Source: Sphingomonas quercus (GTDB lineage Bacteria > Pseudomonadota > Alphaproteobacteria > Sphingomonadales > Sphingomonadaceae). Taken from it: a DNA stretch of 64,000 bases. Numbering within the stretch: the first letter of the stretch is position 1; the number at the start of each line of letters is the position of its first letter. The stretch lies in contig NZ_JAHKRT010000010.1 of NCBI RefSeq assembly GCF_018863195.1, forward strand, positions 58,718 through 122,717. The letters run 5' to 3'. Made by a program: the position numbers and the translations under genes. The notes beneath the pieces were generated by a model. That model was not told the origin of the DNA. It saw nothing but the letters and a program-made list of their open reading frames with translations, and ran no database searches. Positions 37,504 to 46,247 of this stretch are shown here, piece by piece.

Positions 37504-38414
37504 CGACGCTCGCCGCGCTCATCATCTCGCCCGCCTCGGCCAATCCGGCACCGGCGCCGGGGGACCATGTGCCGCTCGGCTCGGACGCGCATCGGCGGCT
37601 GTTCTGCCGCATGCTGCTCGACAGCCATGACCCCTATCGCCCGGCAGTGATCGACTGGCCGAAGCTCGACGAGGAGACGCGCGACCGCATTGTCTCGCTG
37701 CCGATCTGGGACATCGCCGTGGCGACGGAGGGCCGCGCCGGCATCAATGTCGGCACCTATGGGGAGGGCATCGCCGACCCGCTGCTCGCCGAGGCGATCG
37801 CCATGGATGCTTATGAGGAGCGGCGCCACAAGCTGGTGCTGTCCCATATGGTGCGGGCCTATGGCATCGAACTGCAGCCCGAGCCGCCCTATCCAAGGCC
37901 CCGCGACCCGGAATGGGCGTTCACCCGCACCGGCTATTCGGAGTGCATCGACAGCTTCTTCGGCTTCGGCCTGTTCAAGCTGGCCAAGGACTCCGGCTTC
38001 TTCCCGGAAGAACTGGTCGACACGTTCGAGCCGGTGATGCGCGAGGAAGGCCGCCATATCCTGTTCTTCGTGAACTGGGTGGCGTGGTGGCGTCGCAACA
38101 TGCCGTGGTGGCGGCGGCCGTGGTTCGAGCTGAAGGTGATCGCGATCTGGATCGCGCTGATCTGGGAACGGATCGACATGGCCAGGGGGCTGGGCGAGGA
38201 CAACACCAAGGCTCAGGAGAACAACTTCACCCTCAACGGCTCCAGGGAGCTGGGCGTGGAGATCAGCTTCCCGGAACTGGCGCGCATCTGCCTCGCCGAG
38301 AATGACCGCCGCCTCGCCCCTTATGACCAGCGGCTGATCCGTCCGCGATTCGTGCCCGGTGCCATGCGGCTGATCCTGCGCTTCATCGGGCGGGGGAAGA
38401 AGGCGGGCGCGTGA
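37500..38414 (+). CDS. Ferritin-like di-iron protein in the hopanoid operon, function unknown
   Basis: A 304-residue protein coupled to hpnK and hpnL by ATGA and GTGA overlaps, so it is built into the operon. It shows two ExxH motifs, YEERRH (Glu107, His110) and REEGRHILFF (Glu183, His186), with Glu77 and Glu148 on the helices before them. This is the E...ExxH...E...ExxH pattern of ferritin-like di-iron carboxylate proteins such as hydroxylases and desaturases. A Trp-rich amphipathic stretch and a hydrophobic helix (about 192-225) suggest membrane contact. I infer an oxidative hopanoid modification; a structural or regulatory role is possible. I know of no assigned activity. Confidence 0.75.
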   Translation: MTTLAALIISPASANPAPAPGDHVPLGSDAHRRLFCRMLLDSHDPYRPAVIDWPKLDEETRDRIVSLPIWDIAVATEGRAGINVGTYGEGIADPLLAEAIAMDAYEERRHKLVLSHMVRAYGIELQPEPPYPRPRDPEWAFTRTGYSECIDSFFGFGLFKLAKDSGFFPEELVDTFEPVMREEGRHILFFVNWVAWWRRNMPWWRRPWFELKVIAIWIALIWERIDMARGLGEDNTKAQENNFTLNGSRELGVEISFPELARICLAENDRRLAPYDQRLIRPRFVPGAMRLILRFIGRGKKAGA

Positions 38415-39406
38415 CGCCTTCACTCGCGCGGGCCGGCATCCTCCTCGCCACGCTTTGCGGGCTGGCGGCGGCGGTGTGGGCGTTCGACCGCACCGGCCTT
38501 GGCGAGATTCTGGCCGTGGCGAAGCGCGTCGGCGTTGGTGGCTTCCTGCTCTACTGCCTCTATTCGCTGGGCGTGTTCGCGGTGCTGGGCGGGGCCTGGC
38601 TGGCCTCGGCGCCGGACGAGCCTGTCGGCCGGATCGGGCTGTTCGCCTGGGCCCGGCTGGTGCGCGAGGCGGTGGCCGACCTGCTGCCCTTCTCCCAGAT
38701 CGGCGGCATCGTCGTGGCGACGCGATTGCTGGCGGCCGATGGCGTCGCCGGCGCCCGCGTCTACGCCTCGCTGATCGTCGACATGACCACTGAAATGGCC
38801 GGTCAGCTCGTCTTCACCCTCTTCGGCGCGGCGTTGCTGGTGACCATCGTCAGCGGCGGCGGCGCGCAGACGCTGCGGCCGATGATCCTCTCCGGCGCAG
38901 TGGCGATGATCGCGCTGATGATCGCCTTCTTCGTCGCCCAGCGCTCGCTGCTCGGGCTGGCGACGCGGCTTGCCGGCCACGTCCTGCCGCAATCGGCGCT
39001 GGCGATGGAGGGCGTCGAGGCGGAGTTGCGCCGCATCTATGGCCGGCGGCGCGCGGTGCTGGCGGCGTTCCTGCTCAACCTCGTCGGCTGGGTGGGGAGT
39101 GCCGCCGGGGCGTGGATCGTGCTGCGGCTGATGGGCGTGGAGCTGTCCTTCCGGGCGGCGCTGTCGATCGAGAGCCTGATCTTCATGCTCCGCTCGGTCG
39201 CCTTCGCCGTTCCCGGCGCGATCGGGGTTCAGGAGGCGGCCTATGCCCTGATCGGACCGCTGTTCGGCCTGCCGGCGGAATCGGCGCTTGCCCTCTCCCT
39301 CGCCAAGCGCGCCCGGGATCTTGCCATCGGCCTGCCGACCCTCGCCATCTGGCAGTTCGGCGAGGGCCGCGCCCTGTTGCGTGGCCTGCGCCCCAGCCGG
39401 AAATGA
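38411..39406 (+). CDS. hpnL: HpnL, flippase-like hopanoid membrane protein
   Basis: A 331-residue integral membrane protein with about eight helices, in the lysylphosphatidylglycerol-synthase transmembrane (DUF2156-less) family to which HpnL belongs. A GTG start overlaps the previous stop. Visible are LLPFSQIGGIVVATRLL, DMTTEMAGQLVFTLFG and the late RSVAFAVPGAIGVQEAAYAL, typical of the family. Probably handles hopanoid or sugar-lipid movement across the inner membrane; the direction is unproven. It ends the hpnI operon, 5 bases from a convergent aldehyde dehydrogenase. Confidence 0.88.
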   Translation: MTPSLARAGILLATLCGLAAAVWAFDRTGLGEILAVAKRVGVGGFLLYCLYSLGVFAVLGGAWLASAPDEPVGRIGLFAWARLVREAVADLLPFSQIGGIVVATRLLAADGVAGARVYASLIVDMTTEMAGQLVFTLFGAALLVTIVSGGGAQTLRPMILSGAVAMIALMIAFFVAQRSLLGLATRLAGHVLPQSALAMEGVEAELRRIYGRRRAVLAAFLLNLVGWVGSAAGAWIVLRLMGVELSFRAALSIESLIFMLRSVAFAVPGAIGVQEAAYALIGPLFGLPAESALALSLAKRARDLAIGLPTLAIWQFGEGRALLRGLRPSRK

Positions 39407-39411
39407 CGGGG

Positions 39412-40815
39412 TCAGCCCAGCGCGGCGTTGATGATGCGCGCCTGGGTGAAGTCCTCCAATCCTTCGATGCCTTGCTGGCGGCCGATGCCGGATTGCCTGG
39501 CGCCGCCGAACGGGACGTCGAACGGCAGGTCGAGATTGCGGTTCACCCACACCGTCCCGCTTTCGATGCGCGCCGCCACCGCGAGGCCGCGGGCGACATC
39601 GCCGGTCCAGATCGTCGCGCCGAGGCCATATTCGCTGGCATTGGCGCGGGCGATGGCGTCATCGAGATCGTCATAGGCGAGCACCGGCAGCACCGGGCCG
39701 AACTGCTCTTCGCGCACCAGCCGGGCATCGTCGGGCAGGTCGCGCACGATCGTCGGCGGGATGAAATAGCCCTCGCCCGCGGGCACGACGCCGCCGGCGA
39801 CGATATTGCCCTGCGCGCGGGTCTCCTCGATGAGGGCGACGAGCCTGTCATATTGGGCGCGATTCTGGATCGGACCGATGGTCGTCCCCTGCTCCAGCCC
39901 GTCGCCGACCACCGCCGCCTCGGCCAGCCGGGCGAGCGCGGCGCACAGCGCATCGACGTGCGGGCGCGGCGCATAGACGCGCTTGACCGCGAGGCACACC
40001 TGCCCGGCATTCATCATCGCGCCCTCGAAGATACGTGGCGCCACCGCCGCGATATCGGCGTCGTCGAGGATGATGGCCGGATCATTGCCGCCCAGCTCCA
40101 GCGTGAAGCGCTTGAGCGTGTCGGCGGCGCTCGCCAGCACCTTCTTGCCGGTGGCGGTGGAGCCGGTGAAGCTGACATGTGCGATGCCGGGATGGCCGGT
40201 GAGGAGCGGCCCGAGATCATTGTCGTCGACCAGCGTCTGGAACACCCCCGGGGGCAGCACCTTCGCCGCGACCTCGCCGAGCAGCAGCGTGGTGAGCGGC
40301 GTCGTCGGCGCCGGCTTGGCGATGACGGTGTTGCCGGTGATCAGGGCCGGGGCCAGCTTTACCATCAACAGCAGCAGCGGATAATTCCACGGCGTGATCG
40401 CCGCCACCACGCCGAGTGGATAGCGATCCTCGACGATGCGCTCGGCGGCCGTGTCGCGCAGCAGACGGGGGCCGAGTTCCTGCCGGGCGAACCAGCGCAG
40501 CGCCGATAGCGCCGCCGATACCTCGCCGCTCGCCTGATCGAGCGGCTTGCCCTGCTCCTCGGTGATCAGCCGGGCGAACTCCGCCGCCCGTGCGGCGATG
40601 GCGCTGCCCAGCGACTCGAGCTGACGCCGCCGCCCGGCATAGCCGAGCCCCGCCCAGCCCGGAAAGGCACGTCCCGCCGCCGCGATGGCGCGTTCGGCCT
40701 GGGCGGAGTCAGCACGCGGTGCGCGCGCGAAGACCTTGCCCGTCGCCGGGTTCACGACGTCCAGCCGGGCGGCGCCGGGAATCAGCGCGCCGTCGATGAG
40801 AAGCCCGAAATCCAT
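39412..40815 (-). CDS. NAD(P)-dependent aldehyde dehydrogenase
   Basis: The 467 residues start at the ATG at 40815 (MDFGLLIDGALIPG). The ALDH superfamily motifs are complete: ITPWNYPLLLL, SFTGSTATGKKV (cofactor loop), the general base in LELGGNDP, the catalytic Cys in NAGQVCLAVKR, and EEQFGPVLPVL. The substrate cannot be told from sequence; it resembles broad aliphatic/aromatic or succinate-semialdehyde-type enzymes. It is divergent from dxs and convergent with hpnL; a role with the hopanoid side chain is only a possibility. Confidence 0.92.
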   Translation of the reverse strand: MDFGLLIDGALIPGAARLDVVNPATGKVFARAPRADSAQAERAIAAAGRAFPGWAGLGYAGRRRQLESLGSAIAARAAEFARLITEEQGKPLDQASGEVSAALSALRWFARQELGPRLLRDTAAERIVEDRYPLGVVAAITPWNYPLLLLMVKLAPALITGNTVIAKPAPTTPLTTLLLGEVAAKVLPPGVFQTLVDDNDLGPLLTGHPGIAHVSFTGSTATGKKVLASAADTLKRFTLELGGNDPAIILDDADIAAVAPRIFEGAMMNAGQVCLAVKRVYAPRPHVDALCAALARLAEAAVVGDGLEQGTTIGPIQNRAQYDRLVALIEETRAQGNIVAGGVVPAGEGYFIPPTIVRDLPDDARLVREEQFGPVLPVLAYDDLDDAIARANASEYGLGATIWTGDVARGLAVAARIESGTVWVNRNLDLPFDVPFGGARQSGIGRQQGIEGLEDFTQARIINAALG

Positions 40816-40947
40816 GCCGATCCTCACGCCCGAAAAGCCTAATTTCCCTGCATCTAGGCCCGGTCGCGCGGAATGCGAGGGCAAGTGTGGCGCCTGCGCC
40901 ATAGAGGAACAATCGACTTGGCTCCGAGGCTTGGTTAAAGAAGGGCC

Positions 40948-42876
40948 ATGGTTGATCTGCCCGCCACTCCCCTGCTCGATGCGGCCTCTACTCCCGACGA
41001 CCTTCGCAAGCTGAAGCCCGAGCAGCTCGGCCAGCTGGCCGAGGAGCTGCGTGCCGAGATGATCTCCGCCGTCGGCACCACCGGCGGCCACCTCGGTTCC
41101 GGCCTCGGCGTCGTCGAGCTGACGGTCGCCCTCCATTATGTGTTCGACACGCCGCGCGACGTGCTGATCTGGGACGTCGGCCATCAGGCCTATCCCCACA
41201 AGATCCTGACTGGTCGGCGCGATCGCATCCGCACGCTGCGGCAGGGCGGCGGCCTGTCCGGCTTCACCAAGCGCAGCGAGAGCGAATACGACCCCTTCGG
41301 CGCGGCGCATTCCTCAACGTCGATTTCGGCGGCGCTGGGCTTTGCCGTCGCCAACAAGCTGGCCGACCGGCCCGGCAAGGCGATCGCGGTGATCGGTGAC
41401 GGCGCGATGTCGGCAGGCATGGCCTATGAGGCGATGAACAACGCCGAGGCGGCGGGCAATCGCCTGATCGTCATCCTCAACGACAACGACATGTCGATCG
41501 CGCCGCCGGTGGGCGGGCTTTCGGCCTATCTGGCGCGGATCGTATCCAGCCGCGAGTTCCTGGGCCTGCGCGATCTCGCCAAGCGCCTTGCCCGGCGCCT
41601 GCCCCGGCCGCTTCATTCGGCCGCCCGCAAGACCGACGAGTTCGCGCGCGGCCTCGCCATGGGCGGCACGCTGTTCGAGGAGCTGGGCTTCTATTATGTC
41701 GGCCCGATCGACGGGCACGACATCGCCCGGCTGGTGCCGGTGCTGGAGAATGTGCGGGATGCGGCCGAGGGGCCGATCCTCGTCCATGTCGTCACCAAGA
41801 AGGGCAAGGGCTATGGCCCGGCCGAGGCCGCCGCCGACAAATATCACGGCGTCCAGAAGTTCGACGTGGTGACGGGCGCGCAGGACAAGGCGCCCCCCGG
41901 CCCGCCCAGCTATACCGCGGTGTTCGCCAATGCCCTGCTCGCCGAGGCGGCGCGCGATCCCACCATCTGTGCGATCACCGCGGCGATGCCGTCCGGCACC
42001 GGGCTCGACAAGTTCCAGGAGAAATTCCCGGAGCGCTTCTTCGACGTCGGCATCGCCGAGCAGCACGCCGTCACCTTCGCCGCCGGGCTGGCGGCGCAGG
42101 GCTATCGGCCGTTCGCCGCGATCTATTCCACGTTCCTGCAGCGCGCTTATGACCAGGTGGTGCATGATGTCGCCATCCAGAATCTGCCGGTGCGCTTCGC
42201 GATTGACCGCGCCGGGCTGGTTGGCGCCGATGGTGCCACCCATGCCGGCAGCTTCGACGTCACCTATCTCGCCACTCTGCCCAACATGGTGGTGATGGCC
42301 GCCGCCGACGAGGCGGAACTGGTCCATATGGTCCACACCATGGCGGTGCATGATGCCGGGCCGATCGCCTGCCGCTATCCACGTGGCAACGGCACCGGCG
42401 TCGCCATGCCCACGACGCCCGAAGCGCTCGAAATCGGCAAGGGCCGCATCGTCCGCGAGGGCAAGACGGTGGCGATCCTTTCGCTCGGCACGCGGCTGGA
42501 GGAATCGCTCAAGGCGGCAGACCGGCTCGAGGCACGCGGGCTTTCGACCAGCGTCGTCGACCTGCGCTTCGCCAAGCCGCTCGACGAGGCGCTGATCCGG
42601 CGCATGCTGACCGGCCATGAAGTGGCGGTGACGATCGAGGAAGGCGCCATTGGCGGCCTCGGCGCGCATGTGCTGACGCTCGCTTCCGACGAAGGGTTGA
42701 TCGATGCCGGCCTCAAGCTGCGCACGATGCGCCTCCCTGACGTCTTCCAGGATCAGGACAAGCCCGACCTGCAATATGCCGAGGCCGGGCTCGACGCCGA
42801 TCATATCGTGGCGACGGTGCTCAAGGCGCTGCGCTACAATAGCGATGGGGTGGTGGAAGGCGCGCGCGCATCCTGA
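40948..42876 (+). CDS. dxs: 1-deoxy-D-xylulose-5-phosphate synthase
   Basis: First committed, thiamine-dependent step of the MEP isoprenoid pathway. The 642 residues are full length: [18 protein letters not shown], the [17 protein letters not shown] metal/thiamine site, [19 protein letters not shown] (catalytic Glu), [17 protein letters not shown]. With ispH at 23951 it flanks the hopanoid genes, which consume six C5 units per molecule. Confidence 0.98.
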   Translation: MVDLPATPLLDAASTPDDLRKLKPEQLGQLAEELRAEMISAVGTTGGHLGSGLGVVELTVALHYVFDTPRDVLIWDVGHQAYPHKILTGRRDRIRTLRQGGGLSGFTKRSESEYDPFGAAHSSTSISAALGFAVANKLADRPGKAIAVIGDGAMSAGMAYEAMNNAEAAGNRLIVILNDNDMSIAPPVGGLSAYLARIVSSREFLGLRDLAKRLARRLPRPLHSAARKTDEFARGLAMGGTLFEELGFYYVGPIDGHDIARLVPVLENVRDAAEGPILVHVVTKKGKGYGPAEAAADKYHGVQKFDVVTGAQDKAPPGPPSYTAVFANALLAEAARDPTICAITAAMPSGTGLDKFQEKFPERFFDVGIAEQHAVTFAAGLAAQGYRPFAAIYSTFLQRAYDQVVHDVAIQNLPVRFAIDRAGLVGADGATHAGSFDVTYLATLPNMVVMAAADEAELVHMVHTMAVHDAGPIACRYPRGNGTGVAMPTTPEALEIGKGRIVREGKTVAILSLGTRLEESLKAADRLEARGLSTSVVDLRFAKPLDEALIRRMLTGHEVAVTIEEGAIGGLGAHVLTLASDEGLIDAGLKLRTMRLPDVFQDQDKPDLQYAEAGLDADHIVATVLKALRYNSDGVVEGARAS

Positions 42877-42885
42877 GAACATCGC

Positions 42886-44247
42886 ATGGAAGGGCGTCTT
42901 TTGATCGATGAGATCGAGCTGCTCGCGCAGGCCGACGCGCGGGCCCGTCATTATCTTGAAGGCATCGATACCCGCCCGCCCTTCCCCGGCGCCGCCGCCC
43001 GCGAGGCGCTCGGCGCCTTCGCCGAGGCCTTGCCGGATCACGCCACCGACCCGGCGGAAATGCTCGAGATGCTCGATCGCTTCGGCTCGCCCGCGACGAC
43101 CGCCTCGAACGGCCCGCGCTATTTCGGCTTCGTCATCGGAGCCGCGCTTCCCGGCGCCGCGGCGGCTGAGCGGCTGATGCTGGCGTGGGACCAATGCGCC
43201 TCCACGCCCGACAACTCTCCCGCCGCCGCCGCGATCGAGAAAGTCGCCGCGGGCTGGGTGCTCGACATATTGGACCTGCCGAGGGAAAGCGCGGTCGGCT
43301 TCGGCACCAGCGCCACCGCCTGCACCCTCGCCTGCCTTGCCGCCGCCCGCCGGTCCATGCTCGGCCGGCTTGGCTGGGATTTCGACGAGGACGGGCTGAT
43401 CGGCGCGCCGGAGATCAAGGTGGTGGTGTCGGAGACCGTCCACATCACCGTGCGCAAGGCGCTCCGCCTGCTCGGTTTCGGCATGCGGCGCGTGATCGCG
43501 GCGCCGGTGGACGAGCATGGCCGGATCGATCCTGCGCGCCTGCCCGCGCTCGATGATCGCACCATCCTCTGTCTTCAGGCCGGCGAGGTGAACACGGGAG
43601 AATTCGATCCCTTCGCCACGCTGATCCCGATGGCGCATGCCGCAGGCGCGTGGGTGCATGTCGACGGCGCCTTCGGCATCTGGGCGCGCGCCTCGTCACG
43701 ACGCGCGCTGACGAACGGCGTGGAGCAGGCCGACAGCTGGACGACCGACGGGCATAAATGGCTCAACACCCCCTATGACGGCGCGATGTCGATCTGCCGC
43801 GACGCCGAGGCGCTGGCCGGCGCGATGAACAGCGATGCCGCCTATGCGACGGCGGCCAAGGATGCCCAGAAGAACCTGACACTGGAATTCTCGCGCCGGC
43901 CGCGTGGCATCCCGATCTGGGCGGCCCTCCGCACGCTCGGCCGGTCCGGCGTGGCGGCGATGGTCGACCGGCATTGCGATCAGGCTTCCCATCTCGCCGA
44001 GCGGCTTCGCGGCAGCCGGCTGGACGTGCTCAACCGCGTCGTCATCAATCAGGTGCTGGTGCGCGGCACCGACGATGCAGAGACGGCGCGCGTGCGGCAG
44101 GCGGCGCTTGCCTCGGAGGATGGCTGGTTCGGAACGACGATATGGCAGGGCAGACCGGCATTTCGTGTCAGCCTGTCGTCGTGGCGGACGACCGAGGCCG
44201 ATGTCGCGCGGCTGGCCGACCGCCTTATTGCAGCTGCGAACGGCTGA
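42886..44247 (+). CDS. Pyridoxal-phosphate-dependent decarboxylase family protein
   Basis: A 453-residue group II decarboxylase (aromatic L-amino acid/glutamate type). FGTSATACTLACLAAARRS is the phosphate-binding region, SETVHITVRKALRLLG stacks on the cofactor, HVDGAFGIWARAS has the Asp that contacts the pyridine nitrogen, and TDGHKWLNTPYDG carries the Schiff-base Lys. The substrate is not evident. It starts 9 bases after dxs, so the two are probably co-transcribed, and ends before a strong hairpin terminator. Confidence 0.88.
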   Translation: MEGRLLIDEIELLAQADARARHYLEGIDTRPPFPGAAAREALGAFAEALPDHATDPAEMLEMLDRFGSPATTASNGPRYFGFVIGAALPGAAAAERLMLAWDQCASTPDNSPAAAAIEKVAAGWVLDILDLPRESAVGFGTSATACTLACLAAARRSMLGRLGWDFDEDGLIGAPEIKVVVSETVHITVRKALRLLGFGMRRVIAAPVDEHGRIDPARLPALDDRTILCLQAGEVNTGEFDPFATLIPMAHAAGAWVHVDGAFGIWARASSRRALTNGVEQADSWTTDGHKWLNTPYDGAMSICRDAEALAGAMNSDAAYATAAKDAQKNLTLEFSRRPRGIPIWAALRTLGRSGVAAMVDRHCDQASHLAERLRGSRLDVLNRVVINQVLVRGTDDAETARVRQAALASEDGWFGTTIWQGRPAFRVSLSSWRTTEADVARLADRLIAAANG

Positions 44248-44272
44248 ATTCGCATGTGCAAGAAACACGAAA

Positions 44273-44305
44273 GCCGCCGGACCGAGGTCGGCGGCTTGCG
44301 TTTTA
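44273..44305. terminator. Bidirectional intrinsic terminator
   Basis: GCCGCCGGACC pairs with GGTCGGCGGC (one bulged G), followed on the plus strand by TTGCGTTTTA and on the minus strand by TTTCGTGTTTCTT. It therefore can end both the dxs-decarboxylase transcript and the small minus-strand gene at 44326-44406. Confidence 0.7.
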
Positions 44306-44325
44306 TCAGCCTCGAATGGCGGCGA

Positions 44326-44406
44326 TCAGATCAGGATCGCGGCAACCACAAGGGCCTGAGCCGAGACGGCAAGCGCCGTCAGCGCAGCGGTTTCGAACAG
44401 ACGCAT
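44326..44406 (-). CDS. Small hydrophobic protein, 26 residues
   Basis: An ATG at 44406 preceded by GAGGG about 10 bases up opens a 26-codon frame. It starts MRLFETAAL and ends VVAAILI, so after a short amphipathic head it is one uninterrupted apolar helix with no Lys or Cys. It is too short for normal gene calling. A hairpin with a T-rich tail lies 20 bases past its stop, giving it a complete transcription-unit layout. A single-pass membrane miniprotein is likely; the function is unknown. The rest of the 331-base gap 44248-44579 holds an AT-rich promoter-like stretch before tlyA. Confidence 0.5.
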   Translation of the reverse strand: MRLFETAALTALAVSAQALVVAAILI

Positions 44407-44579
44407 GTCACTGGTTCCCTCATCTACCGGCCCGTTGGACCGACCGCTCGATTGTGCGGTGCAGCGCAAATAGGCTCACGACAGATTATTTCAAACGCAA
44501 ACAACGAAAGTGCGATTGCAGATTTTGCAACTCGCTTCGCCGACGGATCGGCACGGCTCACCGGCGAAAAGGGCCGTAA

Positions 44580-45314
44580 ATGACCATGCGTGCAGATCAG
44601 CTACTCGTCGAACGTGGGCTGGTGGAATCGCGCGCCCGCGCCCAGGCGCTGATCCTCGCCGGCCTCGTCTTCTCGGGTGAGCGGCGGATCGACAAGGCCG
44701 GCCAGTCGCTCGCCGACGATGCGCCGCTGGACGTGCGTGGCCGCGATCACCCCTGGGTATCGCGCGGCGGACTGAAGCTCGATCATGCGCTGGATATCTT
44801 CGGCTGGGACGTCGCGGGTGCACGGGCGCTGGACGTCGGCGCCTCCACCGGCGGCTTCACCGATGTGCTGCTCGCCCGCGGCGCCGCGCATGTCGTGGCG
44901 GTCGATGTCGGCCATGGCCAGCTTGCCTGGAAGCTGCGCAACGATTCGCGCGTGACGGTGATGGAACGGACCAACGCCCGCCACCTCACTGCCGCCGATC
45001 TGCCCTATGCCCCGGAGCTGATCGTGTGCGACGCGAGCTTCATCTCGCTGGCCAAGGTGCTGGCGACGCCGCTGGCGCTCGCTGCTCCGCAGGCGCGGCT
45101 GGCGGCGCTGATCAAGCCGCAGTTCGAGGCCGAGCGGCACGAGATCGGCAAGGGCGGCGTGGTGCGTGACGCCGCCGTCCACGCCCGCGTCTGCGAGGCG
45201 GCGCGCTCATGGGTGGAGCAACTCGGCTGGACGGCGATCGGGGTGACGCAAAGCCCGATCACCGGACCGGAAGGCAATGTCGAATATGTGCTCGGCGCGG
45301 TGCGCGGCAGCTGA
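44580..45314 (+). CDS. tlyA: TlyA family rRNA methyltransferase / hemolysin-like protein
   Basis: A 244-residue protein with an N-terminal S4 RNA-binding domain (MRADQLLVERGLVESRARAQ, about 1-60) and an FtsJ-like methyltransferase domain with the SAM loop LDVGASTGGFTDVLL and the KPQFE catalytic-type motif. In mycobacteria TlyA 2'-O-methylates 16S and 23S rRNA; the same role is inferred. A second in-frame ATG at 44586 may be the real start. Confidence 0.93.
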   Translation: MTMRADQLLVERGLVESRARAQALILAGLVFSGERRIDKAGQSLADDAPLDVRGRDHPWVSRGGLKLDHALDIFGWDVAGARALDVGASTGGFTDVLLARGAAHVVAVDVGHGQLAWKLRNDSRVTVMERTNARHLTAADLPYAPELIVCDASFISLAKVLATPLALAAPQARLAALIKPQFEAERHEIGKGGVVRDAAVHARVCEAARSWVEQLGWTAIGVTQSPITGPEGNVEYVLGAVRGS

Positions 45315-45370
45315 GCACGCTTGCGTCGCGGCGCCGACCGCACCAGATAGGCGCCGACACGGAGACCAAG

Positions 45371-45628
45371 ATGCAGACCGAAAACCGTTTTTTCGACGAT
45401 TTCGCCAAGATCCTGAATGGCGCTGCCGGGACGCTGGCCGGCGTCGGCCGCGAGGCGGAAGCCTCGGCGCGCGCGCGGGCGCGGGAGTGGATCGGCGGGC
45501 TCGACTTCGTCAGCCGTGACGAGTTCGAGGCGATGAAGGCCATGGCTGCTGCAGCGCGGGACGAGGCGGACGCGTTGCGCGCCCGGCTTGACGCGCTGGA
45601 GGCGAAGCTGGCGGACGGAGCCGTCTGA
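45371..45628 (+). CDS. UbiK/BMFP-like accessory factor
   Basis: An 85-residue, highly charged coiled-coil protein. MQTENRFFDDFAKILNGAAG is an amphipathic head and FVSRDEFEAMKAMAAAARDE a C-terminal coiled coil, the layout of the BMFP/UbiK family that assists ubiquinone synthesis and can insert in membranes. GGAG precedes the ATG at 45371. It follows tlyA by 56 bases. Confidence 0.8.
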   Translation: MQTENRFFDDFAKILNGAAGTLAGVGREAEASARARAREWIGGLDFVSRDEFEAMKAMAAAARDEADALRARLDALEAKLADGAV

Positions 45629-45636
45629 TCCCCAGC

Positions 45637-45645
45637 TTATCCACA
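45637..45645 (+). promoter_or_regulatory. Perfect DnaA-box sequence
   Basis: TTATCCACA, identical to the strong E. coli DnaA box, lies in the 103-base gap before ybjN. It is single, so it is not an origin by itself. DnaA-dependent control of the downstream genes or chance are both possible. Confidence 0.3.
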
Positions 45646-45731
45646 GCTTTGTCACCCGGTTTCTCCCGCGCGCTTTGCGCAAGCGCGAGCGTGGTCTATT
45701 CCTGTGCCCGCCGCGTTGCGGGAGAACGGCA

Positions 45732-46247
45732 ATGAGGGTGGATGATTACGAGGCCGGCCGTGAGGCCAGCGCCCCCATCGAGATGCTCGAGCAGTATTTC
45801 GCCGCCCATGGCTGGCCCCACGAGCGGACCGGCGAGGAGGAGATCGCGGCGACGGTCCAGGGCAGCTGGACTCAATATGAGCTTCGCGCCGTGTGGCGGG
45901 AGGATGATGCCGTTCTCCAGTTCCTCGCGCTGCCCGACATCCGCGTCGGCACCGACAAGCGCGCGGCCGTGTATGAGACGATCGGGCTGATCAACGAGCA
46001 ATTGTGGATTGGCCATTTCGAGCTGTGGGCGGCGTCCGGCCTCGTCCTTTATCGCTACGCGACGCTGCTGGGCCAGGATTCGGATGGCGAGACCGGGCTC
46101 ACCATGGAGCAGGCGGAAACGATGGTCGATGCCGCGATCGACGAGTGCGAGCGCTTCTACCCGGTGTTCCAGTTCATCCTGTGGGGCGACAAGAGCCCGG
46201 CCGAGGCGATCGCCTCCGCATTGATCGAGACGCAGGGCGAGGCCTGA
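45732..46247 (+). CDS. YbjN domain-containing protein
   Basis: 171 residues starting at the ATG at 45732, after GGGAGAACGGCA. It has the YbjN-type mixed alpha/beta domain found in tetrameric chaperone-like folds: PIEMLEQYFAAHGWPHER, IGLINEQLWIGHFELW, and YPVFQFILWGDKSPAEAI at the C-terminus. The family is linked to stress and motility in enterobacteria and has no known enzymatic activity. Its stop shares a base with the proC start (TGATG), so the pair is coupled, as in other alphaproteobacteria. Confidence 0.9.
   Translation: MRVDDYEAGREASAPIEMLEQYFAAHGWPHERTGEEEIAATVQGSWTQYELRAVWREDDAVLQFLALPDIRVGTDKRAAVYETIGLINEQLWIGHFELWAASGLVLYRYATLLGQDSDGETGLTMEQAETMVDAAIDECERFYPVFQFILWGDKSPAEAIASALIETQGEA

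Noticed and set aside
41314..43659. A 781-codon minus-strand frame across dxs and the PLP decarboxylase
   Set aside because: It lies antisense to two clear enzymes and has no recognisable motif.
45637..45645. DnaA box as a replication origin
   Set aside because: There is a single box, no AT-rich unwinding element, and no origin-type neighbours such as dnaA, dnaN, parAB, hemE or maf.
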